Shown here piece by piece: positions 45,249 to 54,204 of a stretch of DNA of 64,000 bases. Every line of letters begins with the position of its first letter. Position 1 is the stretch's first letter. A program made the position numbers and the translations under genes. Source of the stretch: Chryseobacterium sediminis (GTDB lineage: Bacteria > Bacteroidota > Bacteroidia > Flavobacteriales > Weeksellaceae); contig NZ_VUNZ01000001.1 in the NCBI RefSeq assembly GCF_008386505.1, forward strand, positions 1,791,937 to 1,855,936, read 5' to 3'. The notes beneath the pieces were generated by a model that was given only the letters and a program-made list of their open reading frames with translations, was not told the origin of the DNA and did not search any database.

Positions 45249-45455
45249 ATGAAGCTATTCGGAAAAAATCATATTATCATTTTGGTGATCACTTTTGTGA
45301 TTCTTTTTTTGATGAATTATATCGGGAACGATCTTCCTGATAAATTGCAAAGAGCTTTATTAACTGCTTTTGCAGGAGTTGTTGGATTAACTATCGGGCT
45401 TTTTATATTAAATAAGGGCAGAAATGATAAAAATCCGCCCCAAAATTTTGATTAA
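45249..45455 (+). CDS. Small membrane protein of unknown function
   Basis: A 68-residue protein with two hydrophobic helices (about 8-24 IIILVITFVILFLMNY and 36-55 LLTAFAGVVGLTIGLFILN) and a basic C-terminal tail. It begins 4 bp after the DUF3575 stop and ends directly before the convergent DUF1343 gene (stop 45456). I do not recognise a family. Confidence 0.62.
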   Translation: MKLFGKNHIIILVITFVILFLMNYIGNDLPDKLQRALLTAFAGVVGLTIGLFILNKGRNDKNPPQNFD

Positions 45456-46652
45456 TTAATCTTCATATACCACATACCGGGTTCTGATCTTTTCAAAACT
45501 TTCCAGATCTTTTTTCCAGGAATTCTTAATTTCCTGAATTGATTTTCCGTCAATGATTTGTTTTCTGAAATTATCAGTACCGGAAAGGGTATCAAACCAA
45601 AGATTTTTCAGGAAGAAATCCTGCTGGGGATTTTTATAATTCTGATAAGCTTTAATTACCCATTCAAGATTGAGCTCTCTTAAGTCTTTAGGATATTCTG
45701 AAAGATTTTCACCATAACATAGTTTTCCGTTCAGAAATGGATCTTTAGCACCGTAGCTTGGCTTTGGTGTAAACTGATAAGGAAGATTTTCCGTCCATGG
45801 AGAACCATAAATCTGGAAAGGAAGATCTGTTCCTCTTCCTACAGAAACCTGAGTTCCTTCAAAAAAGCACAGACTTGGATATAAATTGATTGCTTTATCA
45901 TTGGGTAAATTCGGAGAAGGTTTATCAAGCATCGGATAACGCTGTTTTTTATGATAGTTTTTCATCTGAATAAGCGTGTATTTAGCCTGAACACCATTTT
46001 TCAGCCATTTTTCGCCATTCACCATTTTCCCATACTCTCCTATCGTTAATCCATAAACTACAGGAACTTCATGCATTCCTACAAAACTTGTCCATTTTTT
46101 TCTCAATACAGGGCCGTCAGTATATCCATCATGTGGATTGGGACGATCCAGTACCATAATCTCCACATTATTTTCAGCTCCTGCTTCCATCAGATAAGAC
46201 AAAGTGGAAATATAAGTATAGAACCTTACTCCAACATCCTGGATATCAAAAACAACAATATCAATTCCGGCCAGCTGTTCCGGTTTTGGTTTTTTATTAT
46301 TTCCATATAGGGAAACAATCGGGATTCCTGTTTTTATATCTACACCATTTTTCACTTTTGCACCTGCATCTGCATCTCCTCGGAAACCATGTTCCGGAGC
46401 AAAAATCGACTTGATCTTTATTCCGTTTTTTACCAGAAAATCCACCAGATGAGTTTTGTCACTCATCAAACCCGTCTGGTTGGTTACCACTCCTATTGTC
46501 TTACCTTTTAAGAGAGGCAAATACATTTCAGGCTGGTCTGCCCCAGTTTTAAAATCTGATTGAACTTGAGTCTGAGAATAATATTGATTGAATACTCCTA
46601 AAAAAATTAGGCAAATCAGAAGTAAATTTTTAATTTTGAAATCTAAATTCAT
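45456..46652 (-). CDS. DUF1343 (NamZ-like exo-beta-N-acetylmuramidase family) protein
   Basis: A 398-residue exported protein. The signal peptide MNLDFKIKNLLLICLIFLG with SQ at the cut site fixes the start at ATG 46652; the upstream frame to 46820 overlaps the ABC permease coding region. The domain carries TIGVVTNQTGLM and FAPEHGFRGDADAG, then DIQDVGVRFYTYISTL, all typical of DUF1343. Characterised DUF1343 members (NamZ) remove terminal MurNAc from cell-wall fragments. Activity in this protein is inferred. It is divergent from the ABC permease with only 4 bp between the two start codons. Confidence 0.85.
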   Translation of the reverse strand: MNLDFKIKNLLLICLIFLGVFNQYYSQTQVQSDFKTGADQPEMYLPLLKGKTIGVVTNQTGLMSDKTHLVDFLVKNGIKIKSIFAPEHGFRGDADAGAKVKNGVDIKTGIPIVSLYGNNKKPKPEQLAGIDIVVFDIQDVGVRFYTYISTLSYLMEAGAENNVEIMVLDRPNPHDGYTDGPVLRKKWTSFVGMHEVPVVYGLTIGEYGKMVNGEKWLKNGVQAKYTLIQMKNYHKKQRYPMLDKPSPNLPNDKAINLYPSLCFFEGTQVSVGRGTDLPFQIYGSPWTENLPYQFTPKPSYGAKDPFLNGKLCYGENLSEYPKDLRELNLEWVIKAYQNYKNPQQDFFLKNLWFDTLSGTDNFRKQIIDGKSIQEIKNSWKKDLESFEKIRTRYVVYED

Positions 46653-46656
46653 AAGC

Positions 46657-47886
46657 TTGAAATTTCCTTTATATTTCTCTAGAAAAATAGCATTTTCCAA
46701 AGATAACAAAAATAACCTTTCAAGGGTTATCATCTTCATTGGCAGGCTTTCCGTAGCACTGGGGATTATTGTTTCCTTAATTACCGTAGCCACCGGTTTT
46801 GGTTCAAAAAAAGCTATCAAAGAGAGGCTTGCAGATTTCAGCGGACATATTACTGTAAGATCAACTCGTTCAAATTCTTCCTATAACACTTCCGTACTTG
46901 ATAATCAGGGACTCAATATTGCCAAAATAAAAGGGCTTCCCGATGTGGAAAGTACTCAGAAATATGTGATGGTTACCGGAATTATGCGTAATGAACACAA
47001 TTTTGCGGGCATCATATTTAAAGGAATCGGAAAAGATTTTGACAGCTTAAGATTTAAAAAATTCCTTATTGCCGGTACTACTCCGAAAGTTACTGAGAAA
47101 GGCTTTAACAATGATGTTGCTATTTCGCAAAAAGTAGCCAATGATCTTCATCTCAAAGTGAATGATAGTATTGTTACCGTATTTTTAAAAGCTGATCAAA
47201 AACCACTTTATCGTAAATTCAAGATTATAGGAATCTACAGAACTGATATTAAATTAATTGATGAACAGTTTGTTATCGGTGGAATCAATCATGCCAGAAA
47301 AATTCAGGATATGAAACCTGATGAAATTGGCGGAATAGATATCTTTCTGAAAAATGTAAATGATATTGACAAGGATTTTCCTGAAATTGAAAAACTGATC
47401 GGCTATAAAAACTATGCTGAAAAAGCTACTGAAAAATTTCCGCAGATCACAGACTGGATCAGTATTTTTGATACTAATATAGCATTGATCATTATCATCA
47501 TGCTGATTGTAGTGGTTATTAACATCATTATGGTTCTTCTGATTCTTATTATTGAAAGAACAAACTCTATCGGTCTTCTTAAAACATTGGGTGCAAGCAA
47601 CTCACAGATAAGAGCCACCTTCATCAATTATACCCTGATTATTATGATTCCGGGACTTTTGTATGGAAATGCTGTCGGATTGGGGCTTATTCTGATCCAG
47701 AAATTCTTTGGGGTAATAAAGCTTAATCCGGAAAACTACTATGTAAGTACGGTTCCTGTAGACCTGAATCCTATTGCCATTATTTCTATCTCATTAGGAA
47801 TTCTTCTTATTTCGGGATTGGCGTTAATTATTCCGAGTTATCTGATCAGTAAAATTTCTCCGGTGAAGGTTATTAAGTACAACTAA
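46657..47886 (+). CDS. ABC transporter permease, FtsX/LolE-like
   Basis: A 409-residue MacB/FtsX-type permease. The first transmembrane helix is about residues 24-45 (IFIGRLSVALGIIVSLITVAT), then a large periplasmic domain, then three helices in the C-terminal half (INIIMVLLILIIERTNSIGLLKTLG and following). LolC/E proteins release lipoproteins from the inner membrane with LolD. The start is uncertain: I propose TTG 46657 (KFPLYFSRKIAFSKDNKNN), the usual family N-terminus. An ATG at 46588 would add 23 residues reading antisense to the DUF1343 signal-peptide region. LolD is not in the window. Confidence 0.85.
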   Translation: MKFPLYFSRKIAFSKDNKNNLSRVIIFIGRLSVALGIIVSLITVATGFGSKKAIKERLADFSGHITVRSTRSNSSYNTSVLDNQGLNIAKIKGLPDVESTQKYVMVTGIMRNEHNFAGIIFKGIGKDFDSLRFKKFLIAGTTPKVTEKGFNNDVAISQKVANDLHLKVNDSIVTVFLKADQKPLYRKFKIIGIYRTDIKLIDEQFVIGGINHARKIQDMKPDEIGGIDIFLKNVNDIDKDFPEIEKLIGYKNYAEKATEKFPQITDWISIFDTNIALIIIIMLIVVVINIIMVLLILIIERTNSIGLLKTLGASNSQIRATFINYTLIIMIPGLLYGNAVGLGLILIQKFFGVIKLNPENYYVSTVPVDLNPIAIISISLGILLISGLALIIPSYLISKISPVKVIKYN

Positions 47887-47938
47887 ATTGACAATTAATA
47901 ATTGATCATTACCTATTGTTTTTCAAAGGGTTTTGATT

Positions 47939-47969
47939 TTATCCACAACTTATCCACACGTTATCCACA
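47939..47969 (+). promoter_or_regulatory. Cluster of three perfect DnaA boxes
   Basis: TTATCCACA occurs at 47939-47947, 47950-47958 and 47961-47969, all in the same orientation with exact 11-bp spacing. This matches the consensus DnaA box TTATNCACA three times in 31 bp. The cluster lies between the ABC permease and the cysteine synthase genes, next to an AT-rich left flank. It could be part of a replication origin, a DnaA titration site or a DnaA-controlled promoter. Confidence 0.7.
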
Positions 47970-47992
47970 GCGCAGATAATTTTAAAAGCCTT

Positions 47993-48000
47993 ATCTTTGC
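47993..48000 (+). promoter_or_regulatory. -7 element of the cysteine synthase promoter
   Basis: TATCTTTG matches TAnnTTTG 19 bp before the ATG (48019). No TTG lies at the -33 position; the DnaA boxes begin 24 bp upstream. Confidence 0.55.
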
Positions 48001-48018
48001 GCCGCATATAAAACATTT

Positions 48019-49017
48019 ATGAAATACGCAAAAAATATCCTTGAAACTATAGGTAACACGCCGCTGGTAAAGCTTAACAAAGTATTAGGTGAAGATTTCC
48101 CGGCATTAGTATTGGCAAAAGTAGAGACTTTCAATCCCGGAAACTCAGTAAAGGACAGAATGGCTCTTAAAATGATAGAAGATGCCGAAAAAGACGGCAG
48201 ATTAAAACCTGGAGGAACCATTATTGAAGGTACTTCCGGAAATACAGGAATGGGACTTGCATTAGCAGCAATCATCAAAGGCTACAAATGTATTTTTGTA
48301 ACCAATTCTAAGCAGTCAAAAGAAAAGTGTGATATCCTTCGTGCTGTTGGAGCTGAAGTAATCGTTTGTCCTACAGACGTAAAGCCTACCGACCCTCGTT
48401 CTTATTATTCAGTATCCAAAAGACTGGCAAAAGAGACGGAAAACGGATGGTATGTGAACCAATATGACAACTTATCCAACAGAGCAGCTCATTATGAATC
48501 TACTGCTCCTGAGATCTGGGAACAGACTGAAGGAAACCTGACTCACTTTGTGGTAGGAGCCGGAACAGGAGGTACCATCACAGGATGCGGAACTTTCTTC
48601 AAAGAGAAAAATCCAAACATTAAAGTAATTGGTGTAGATACATACGGTTCCATTTTGAAAGAATTCCACGAAACCGGGGAGCTTCACTACGATCATGCTT
48701 ATACCTATATTACAGAAGGTATCGGGGAAGATATCATTCCTGAGAATTATGATATGTCTGTGATTGACCATTTTGAAAAAGTAACGGATAAAGATGGTGC
48801 CATCTATGCCAGAAAACTAGCTAAAGAAGAAGGAATTTTCTGTGGATATTCTGCCGGAAGTGCTATTGCTTCTTTGATTCAGATGAAAGATCAGTTCACT
48901 AAAGATGATGTGATCGTAGTTTTACTTCATGACCATGGTTCAAGATATGTAGGAAAAATCTACAATGACGAGTGGATGAAAGAAATGGGTTGGCTGGAAG
49001 AAAACAAAGAAAGCTAA
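48019..49017 (+). CDS. PLP-dependent cysteine synthase / cystathionine beta-synthase family protein
   Basis: A 332-residue fold-type II PLP enzyme. The PLP lysine is K45 in GNSVKDRMALKMIED, and the phosphate loop is EGTSGNTGMGLALA (70-83). C-terminal CGYSAGSAIA binds substrate. NSVKDR and the sequence around residues 85-110 look more like cystathionine beta-synthases than O-acetylserine sulfhydrylases, but both reactions (sulfide plus O-acetylserine, or homocysteine plus serine) are possible. There is no CBS regulatory domain. It is a single gene, ending at a strong hairpin. Confidence 0.88.
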   Translation: MKYAKNILETIGNTPLVKLNKVLGEDFPALVLAKVETFNPGNSVKDRMALKMIEDAEKDGRLKPGGTIIEGTSGNTGMGLALAAIIKGYKCIFVTNSKQSKEKCDILRAVGAEVIVCPTDVKPTDPRSYYSVSKRLAKETENGWYVNQYDNLSNRAAHYESTAPEIWEQTEGNLTHFVVGAGTGGTITGCGTFFKEKNPNIKVIGVDTYGSILKEFHETGELHYDHAYTYITEGIGEDIIPENYDMSVIDHFEKVTDKDGAIYARKLAKEEGIFCGYSAGSAIASLIQMKDQFTKDDVIVVLLHDHGSRYVGKIYNDEWMKEMGWLEENKES

Positions 49018-49037
49018 TAAATCACTTTACAGATAAC

Positions 49038-49069
49038 AAAAAACGGAACAAAATTTTGTTCCGTTTTTT
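49038..49069. terminator. Bidirectional terminator
   Basis: A 32-bp perfect palindrome (49038-49053 with 49054-49069) that folds as a stem with a small AATT loop and is rich in A/T at both ends. It lies between the convergent cysteine synthase and YcxB-like genes. Confidence 0.85.
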
Positions 49070-49076
49070 ATTTTTA

Positions 49077-49601
49077 TTATTTGATATTTTCTTTTAATCT
49101 GCTTTTAAGAAAACTGTAATCTTTCTCACTCATTGCTTTCCTGGGAAACATATAACTGTATTTTCCTTCAAGGAAGATAAATTCATGATTACTGTCAAAA
49201 TATTCAAAATCTTTCCATTCACTGGTTTCTTTTTCACCATCAATATTCACCGTGAAAAAATTCTGATCAAATCTGATTTCATAGACTTTACACTTTTCCA
49301 GAATATTTAAATAATGATTCACCTGTTTTTTCCATCTTGAAACTTTATTAACACTTACTGAGAGGAAAACAGCACAAAGCAAAAATATAAAACTCAAAAA
49401 GTATAAAATACCCGCACTTTCTTTACTCAGGCTATCTTTTAAAAGAAACACTATAAAAACGATCACTGCAGCTGCAATGGTAGTAATGGTTTTACTTTTT
49501 GTTGTAGGTGAAAAAAGCAGACTTCCCTGATTACCGCTAAAATAAATATCTTCAAAAATCTTTCTGTCCGGTTTTAGTGTAATCACCTTTTCTTCATTCA
49601 T
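49077..49601 (-). CDS. YcxB-like membrane protein
   Basis: A 174-residue protein with two transmembrane helices (about residues 40-56 and 64-83). The C-terminal cytoplasmic YcxB-like domain (about 90-174) contains WKDFEYFDSNHEFIFLEGKYS and MFPRKAMSEKDYSFLKSRL. Function of this family is unknown; it resembles bacterial PH-like domains. It is on the minus strand, ending just after a terminator, and is followed upstream by the CbpM gene on the same strand (38 bp away). Confidence 0.8.
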   Translation of the reverse strand: MNEEKVITLKPDRKIFEDIYFSGNQGSLLFSPTTKSKTITTIAAAVIVFIVFLLKDSLSKESAGILYFLSFIFLLCAVFLSVSVNKVSRWKKQVNHYLNILEKCKVYEIRFDQNFFTVNIDGEKETSEWKDFEYFDSNHEFIFLEGKYSYMFPRKAMSEKDYSFLKSRLKENIK

Positions 49602-49638
49602 AATTATAGAGTTTGCTTTAAAAAGCTACAAAACTAAA

Positions 49639-49941
49639 CTAAATATCTTCATATTGGTCACTTATTGCAGAAAGTTTATTCATCAGCTCCCTGTTTCTGC
49701 GGTTCAGTGCATCCAGTTTTTTCAGCATATTGTGAATCACTTCAAGACCAGGAAGATTAACTTCAAGGTCATAATACCAGTTGGCAAATTTTTCCAGATC
49801 GGGCAGATCTTCATACATCAGATAATGAATATTGTCTTCAATCTGTATATTCAACAGCCCATAGTCTACAAGCTCATCAAAAAAAGTGATTTCTATATTA
49901 TAGATTCTTACGAGTTCTTCCCGTGATATTCTTTCACTCAT
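49639..49941 (-). CDS. cbpM: Chaperone modulator CbpM
   Basis: A 100-residue MerR-like coiled protein. It begins ISREELVRIYNIEITFFDELVDYGL, followed by YDLEVNLPGLEVIHNMLKKLDALNRR, matching CbpM, which binds and inhibits the J-domain of CbpA. It starts 3 bp after the cbpA stop, so cbpA and cbpM are co-translated. Function is inferred from the conserved pairing. Confidence 0.88.
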   Translation of the reverse strand: MSERISREELVRIYNIEITFFDELVDYGLLNIQIEDNIHYLMYEDLPDLEKFANWYYDLEVNLPGLEVIHNMLKKLDALNRRNRELMNKLSAISDQYEDI

Positions 49942-49944
49942 AGC

Positions 49945-50859
49945 TTAGGAATTTTTTAGTTGTTCAAAAAGTTCTTTCTGCTTTTCAGTAAGGTTGGTAG
50001 GCAGTTTCACTTCATAGGTTACAAAAAGATCTCCATGCTCTCCTTCTTTTTTATAGACAGGAAAGCCCTTCCCTTTTAGTCTTACCGTCATTCCCGTTTG
50101 GGTTTCCGGTTTTACTTTAAGGTTTACACTGCCCTCCAGGGTATTTACTTTCACCTCCCCTCCTAAAACAGCTGTATAGAGATCAATTATTACTTTGGTT
50201 TTCAGATCATCACCGATTCTTTCAAAATCCGGATCAGCCGGGATATTGAATGTGATGTACAAATCTCCGTGAGGACCGCCATTGACCCCCGGATTTCCAT
50301 GTCCTTTCAGTTTGATCTGCTGCCCGTCATAAACTCCTGCCGGAATTGTGATTCTGACTTTTTTTCCATTGATTTCAAAGGTTTGCGGATGGGTTTTTGC
50401 AGCATCTCTTAGATTTAGATTCAATTCTGCTTTAATATCCTGCCCTTTGAATTTACCGGAAGCCCTTCCTCTTGAACTTTTACCGAATCCACCGCCAGAT
50501 CCACCGAACATATTCTGGAAGAAATCTGAAAAATCTTCCCCTTCACCAAAATCAGCACCGGAGAAACCTCCGCCATAATTTTGTTGTTGATATTGTCTTT
50601 GTTGCTGCTGTTGGGCTTTTTCGTATTCTTCGCCGTGTTTCCAGTGTTCTCCGTACTTGTCGTATTTCGATCTGTTCTCCGGATTGCTGAGTACTTCATT
50701 GGCTTCATTCAATTCTTTGAACTGTCTTTCTGCTTCCTTATCATCAGGGTTCAGATCGGGATGAAGTTTCCTGGCCTGTTTCCGGTAGGCCTTTTTAATA
50801 TCATCCTGTGTTGCGCTTTTATCTACGCCTAAAATTTTATAGTAATCTATATAAGCCAT
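49945..50859 (-). CDS. cbpA: DnaJ C-terminal domain chaperone CbpA
   Basis: A 304-residue J-protein. The J domain (1-70) has HPD at 33-35 ([11 protein letters not shown]). A Gly/Phe-rich linker (about 92-135) and two C-terminal substrate-binding barrels follow, with no zinc-finger domain; this is CbpA-type, not DnaJ. It works with DnaK as a co-chaperone and may bind curved DNA. It is the first gene of a cbpA-cbpM pair on the minus strand. The G/F linker produces repetitive GGG codons. Confidence 0.92.
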   Translation of the reverse strand: MAYIDYYKILGVDKSATQDDIKKAYRKQARKLHPDLNPDDKEAERQFKELNEANEVLSNPENRSKYDKYGEHWKHGEEYEKAQQQQQRQYQQQNYGGGFSGADFGEGEDFSDFFQNMFGGSGGGFGKSSRGRASGKFKGQDIKAELNLNLRDAAKTHPQTFEINGKKVRITIPAGVYDGQQIKLKGHGNPGVNGGPHGDLYITFNIPADPDFERIGDDLKTKVIIDLYTAVLGGEVKVNTLEGSVNLKVKPETQTGMTVRLKGKGFPVYKKEGEHGDLFVTYEVKLPTNLTEKQKELFEQLKNS

Positions 50860-50952
50860 AGAAATGAGGTTTACCCAAATTTATGAAATTTAGGTCTGAA
50901 AATTGTATAACAAAATGTTAAAAATAAACCTATCTTTGATAAAAAGCACCAC

Positions 50953-52152
50953 ATGAAAGAGGTACTGAAAAACTACTCCGGAATCATATTTTTACTTTTG
51001 GGAATCACTATTGGAAGCATCATTGGAATTGTTGCCCCCGGTTTTGTGGAATATATAAAACCTTTAGGAGATATTTTTCTTAATCTTCTTTTTGTGAGTG
51101 TAGTTCCTTTGGTATTTTTCGCGGTATCCAATTCTATTGCTTCTTTGGAACAGCAATCAAAATTTGGAAAAATCATCCTTGTGATGTCTCTTACTTTTTT
51201 ATTCTTTATTCTTACAGCCGCTGTTTTTACGATCTGTGCCGTATATCTTTTCCCGGTTTCAGGTGTCTCAGGAAGTTCTGAGATTATTTCTGAGGCGGCG
51301 AATGATGATACATGGGGCAACAGAATTGTAAGTTTCTTTACGGTAGGAGAATTCACTGAACTTTTCTCAAGAAGGAATATGCTGGCTCTTTTAGTATTTG
51401 CTTTTCTGACAGGATTTGCGGCCAGAAAAACAGGTGAAAAAGGACAGCCTTTCAGGGTTTTTATAGCTTCAGGGTATGAGGTAATGAAGGAGCTTCTTCT
51501 ATTAGTGATGAAACTCGCACCAGTTGGTTTAGGAGCTTATTTTGCTTATCAGGTAGCCACTTTAGGTCCGCAGCTTTTTGGATTTTATGCAAAGCCCTTG
51601 GGACTTTATTATATTGCAGGAATTATTTACTTTCTGGTCTTCTTTTCTATTTATGCTTTTATGGCGAATGGGCAGAAAGGGGTCAAAAGTTTCTGGACGA
51701 ATGCCATCTACCCTACCTTAACCGCTATCAGTACCTGCAGCAGTTTTGCAACCATGCCTGCCAATTTACAGGCAGCTTCAAAAATCGGGATTCCGAATTC
51801 TATTGCCAATCTGGTGATTCCTATTGGGACTACTTTGCATAAAAACGGATCATCCATGTCTTCTATTATTAAGATTTATGTGGCATTCCTGATCATTGGA
51901 AAAGATTTCTTTGATCCAGCCAACCTTCTTTTAGCTTTAGGAATTACTGTATTTGTCAGCATTGTGGCTGGAGGGATTCCTAATGGCGGGTATATTGGTG
52001 AGATGCTGATGATCTCTGTGTATAAATTACCTCAGGAAGCCATTCCTGCTGTAATGATTATCGGAACTTTGGTAGATCCTTTAGCTACAGTATTAAATGC
52101 GGTAGGTGATATAGTCGCCGCTATGTTTGTCAACCGGTTTGTAAAGGTCTGA
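50953..52152 (+). CDS. Dicarboxylate/amino acid:cation symporter (DAACS)
   Basis: A 399-residue membrane transporter of the GltP/DctA family with about eight helices and two re-entrant loops. Family motifs: PTLTAISTCSSFATMPAN (substrate-binding hairpin), GTTLHKNGSSMSSIIKIYVAF and DPLATVLNAVGD near the C-terminus. It imports glutamate, aspartate or C4-dicarboxylates driven by cations; specificity is not evident. It is a single plus-strand gene followed after 26 bp by a small gene pair. Confidence 0.9.
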   Translation: MKEVLKNYSGIIFLLLGITIGSIIGIVAPGFVEYIKPLGDIFLNLLFVSVVPLVFFAVSNSIASLEQQSKFGKIILVMSLTFLFFILTAAVFTICAVYLFPVSGVSGSSEIISEAANDDTWGNRIVSFFTVGEFTELFSRRNMLALLVFAFLTGFAARKTGEKGQPFRVFIASGYEVMKELLLLVMKLAPVGLGAYFAYQVATLGPQLFGFYAKPLGLYYIAGIIYFLVFFSIYAFMANGQKGVKSFWTNAIYPTLTAISTCSSFATMPANLQAASKIGIPNSIANLVIPIGTTLHKNGSSMSSIIKIYVAFLIIGKDFFDPANLLLALGITVFVSIVAGGIPNGGYIGEMLMISVYKLPQEAIPAVMIIGTLVDPLATVLNAVGDIVAAMFVNRFVKV

Positions 52153-52178
52153 TTTAGTTTAATTATTTTCTTTAACAG

Positions 52179-52511
52179 ATGAATTCATTTCTCAAAAGCA
52201 TTGGCTTATACAGCAGCCTTACTATTGATCTCAATATCGGCAGTGCAGAACTTATACAGAGATTATGGAAAGTAACTTACAAAACCAATACTACCTTCAT
52301 ATCGCTGGAAAAAGATTCTTCAATTCCTACCCGGTTTGAATATCGGGGGATGATTGATGCAAATACTTTCACTATTAAAAGAAGAGCGAGACTATTTGAT
52401 ATGAACAGAAATAATCCTGTATTTCATGGGACTATTTCTGATAAAAATGGTCTATCATCTGTTTCTGTAGAGTTTTCCCGTCAGGATTTCAGATTTTTAA
52501 CTGGATTATGA
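52179..52511 (+). CDS. Small protein, N-terminal half of a possibly split gene
   Basis: A 110-residue protein, beta-rich, with no signal peptide. It ends at TGA overlapping the next ATG (ATGA at 52508-52511). The segment FEYRGMIDANTFTIKRRARLF followed by GTISDKNGLSSVSVEF resembles a class of about 170-residue flavobacterial membrane proteins whose C-terminal half has two transmembrane helices. That half is encoded by the next gene in another frame. The pair is either translationally coupled or one gene broken by a frameshift. Confidence 0.5.
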   Translation: MNSFLKSIGLYSSLTIDLNIGSAELIQRLWKVTYKTNTTFISLEKDSSIPTRFEYRGMIDANTFTIKRRARLFDMNRNNPVFHGTISDKNGLSSVSVEFSRQDFRFLTGL

Positions 52512-52690
52512 TTCTGTGTTTTTGTTTAGTTATAATTTTTGTCAATATTCAAGGTGATCAACAGTTTCTAATATTCGCAGCAATTGCCTTAGTAGTTGGT
52601 GTTACTCAGTATTTCATTTTAAAAAGAGGGATTTCAAAAGGTAAGTATGAATTTGAAAGAGAGCTTATCTATATTGCACAGAAACCTTAA
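52508..52690 (+). CDS. Small membrane protein, C-terminal half of a possibly split gene
   Basis: A 60-residue protein with two transmembrane helices (about 1-14 and 19-37) and a basic tail. Its ATG overlaps the stop of the upstream 110-residue gene by four bases (ATGA). The N-terminus starts immediately with hydrophobic residues, as expected for the second half of a split protein. A two-gene arrangement is the literal reading. Confidence 0.45.
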   Translation: MILCFCLVIIFVNIQGDQQFLIFAAIALVVGVTQYFILKRGISKGKYEFERELIYIAQKP

Positions 52691-52699
52691 ATCTATACT

Positions 52700-53083
52700 T
52701 TATTCACTACGTTTTACCGGCTCAAGCTTTTCGTATTCTTCAGGAGTAAAAAGCCTGTAATGAACTTTAAAAGTTTTTCCCAAAGGAGTTTCCAGTGAAA
52801 AACCACCAGGCCCGAAACCATTTGTAACATCTAATGTAAAATGTGAATATTTCCAGTATTCAAAAAGATCCCGGTCTATCCAGAACTCATATCCATTAAT
52901 GGTTCCGATCATTGCATCATTCATCCTGGGAAAAAATCCTCCTTTTTCAAAACATTGGGGCTGGGTGCCTTCACAACATCCTCCTGCCTGATAAAACATC
53001 AGAGGGCCATATTGGTCTTCCAGCTTTCGGATTACCTCAAGAGCTTCTTCTGTAGCGGAAAGTCTTGATATTTTTGCTTCCAT
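52700..53083 (-). CDS. DUF779 domain-containing protein
   Basis: A 127-residue protein with the DUF779 pattern: an N-terminal acidic segment, YQAGGCCEGTQPQCFEKGGF and YEFWIDRDLFEYWKYSHFTL, then FGPGGFSLETPLGKTF. The CC and C residues could bind metal. DUF779 genes are commonly next to aldehyde dehydrogenases, as here (with the zinc-ADH gene between), and may have an accessory role. It follows the ADH gene on the minus strand, separated by an 86-bp gap that contains a terminator-like hairpin. Confidence 0.85.
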   Translation of the reverse strand: MEAKISRLSATEEALEVIRKLEDQYGPLMFYQAGGCCEGTQPQCFEKGGFFPRMNDAMIGTINGYEFWIDRDLFEYWKYSHFTLDVTNGFGPGGFSLETPLGKTFKVHYRLFTPEEYEKLEPVKRSE

Positions 53084-53120
53084 TTTTATATTTTAGTTTA
53101 CTGCAAACTTTTATCGTTAT

Positions 53121-53153
53121 AAAAGATCCCGGCAATTGAAACCAGCCGGGATC
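53121..53153 (-). terminator. Hairpin between the ADH and DUF779 genes
   Basis: GATCCCGGC (53125-53133) pairs with GCCGGGATC (53145-53153), an 11-base loop, and on the minus strand is followed by TTTTAT. It may be a terminator that reduces DUF779 expression. Confidence 0.7.
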
Positions 53154-53169
53154 AGCAACACATCATCAA

Positions 53170-54204
53170 TTAATTTGAGCCGGCAATATCCAAAACGATT
53201 CTGCCGTCAATCTGTCCTTTTTTCATTTTATCGAATACATCATTGATATCTTCCAGTTTTGCGGAAGTAACGGTGGCTTTTACCAATCCTTCATTGGCAA
53301 AATCCAATGCTTCCTGCAAATCTTTTCTTGTTCCTACAATAGAACCTCTCACGGTAATTCTTTTTAAAACTGTTTCAAAAATCGGAAGTTCAAAAGAGCC
53401 GGGAGGAAGACCGTTCAGGGCGATAGTACCTTTTCTTCTCAAAACATCTATTCCCTGTTTGAATGCGATGGGTGAAACGGCTGTAATCAATGCACCATGC
53501 ATTCCACCTACTTCTTTATGTAAATATTCTCCAGGATCTGTGTTTTTTGCATTGACTACAAGGTCTGCACCTAATTTCTTCGCCAGTTCAAGCTTATCAT
53601 CTGCAACATCAATGGCTGCAACATGCATTCCCATTGCTTTGGCATACTGAACGGCTACGTGCCCCAACCCACCGATTCCTGAGATAGCTACCCACTCTCC
53701 AGGTTTAGTTTCTGTTTCTTTTAATCCTTTATACACTGTAACTCCGGCACATAAAATAGGAGCAATCTCCAAAAAGTTAACATCTGATTTTAAATGTCCT
53801 ACATATCTTGAGTCTGCAATAACGTATTCTGCAAAACCACCATCTACGCTGTATCCTCCATTTTTCTGTGCTTCACAAAGGGTCTCCCATCCTGTAATAC
53901 AATAATCACAACAGCCACAGGCACTGTACAGCCACGGAACTCCTACTGCATCTCCTTCTTTTACAAAAGCCTCAGGTCCGCAAGCTACAACAATACCTAC
54001 TCCTTCATGTCCTGGAATAAGGGGCATCTTGGGTTTTGCAGGCCAATCGCCATCTACAGCATGTAAATCTGTATGACAAACCCCGCAGGCAATTACCTTG
54101 ACAAGGACTTCGTATCTTCCGGGTTCTCTTACGGGTACTTCTTCAATTTTCAGAGGCTGGCCGTAGCCCTGAACTACTGCGGCTTTCATTGTTTTTGGAA
54201 TCAT
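53170..54204 (-). CDS. adhP: Zinc-dependent alcohol dehydrogenase
   Basis: A 344-residue medium-chain dehydrogenase of the AdhP type. Catalytic zinc ligands are in [16 protein letters not shown] and GHEGVG. The structural zinc cysteines are [15 protein letters not shown]. The NAD-binding fold carries [17 protein letters not shown]. It converts short-chain primary alcohols to aldehydes. Together with the upstream aldehyde dehydrogenase it forms a pathway alcohol to acid. It lies 260 bp downstream of the ALDH stop, an interval that holds the GC-rich element. The AraC regulator beyond the ALDH gene may control the unit. Confidence 0.93.
   Translation of the reverse strand: MIPKTMKAAVVQGYGQPLKIEEVPVREPGRYEVLVKVIACGVCHTDLHAVDGDWPAKPKMPLIPGHEGVGIVVACGPEAFVKEGDAVGVPWLYSACGCCDYCITGWETLCEAQKNGGYSVDGGFAEYVIADSRYVGHLKSDVNFLEIAPILCAGVTVYKGLKETETKPGEWVAISGIGGLGHVAVQYAKAMGMHVAAIDVADDKLELAKKLGADLVVNAKNTDPGEYLHKEVGGMHGALITAVSPIAFKQGIDVLRRKGTIALNGLPPGSFELPIFETVLKRITVRGSIVGTRKDLQEALDFANEGLVKATVTSAKLEDINDVFDKMKKGQIDGRIVLDIAGSN

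Noticed and set aside
47881..48018. A firm oriC call for the DnaA-box cluster
   Set aside because: Without GC-skew data, an obvious long unwinding element or a nearby dnaA gene it can only be proposed, not asserted.
50348..50708. Frames overlapping the Gly-rich linker of cbpA on both strands
   Set aside because: The repetitive GGN codons of the linker create open frames in other phases; no family resemblance.
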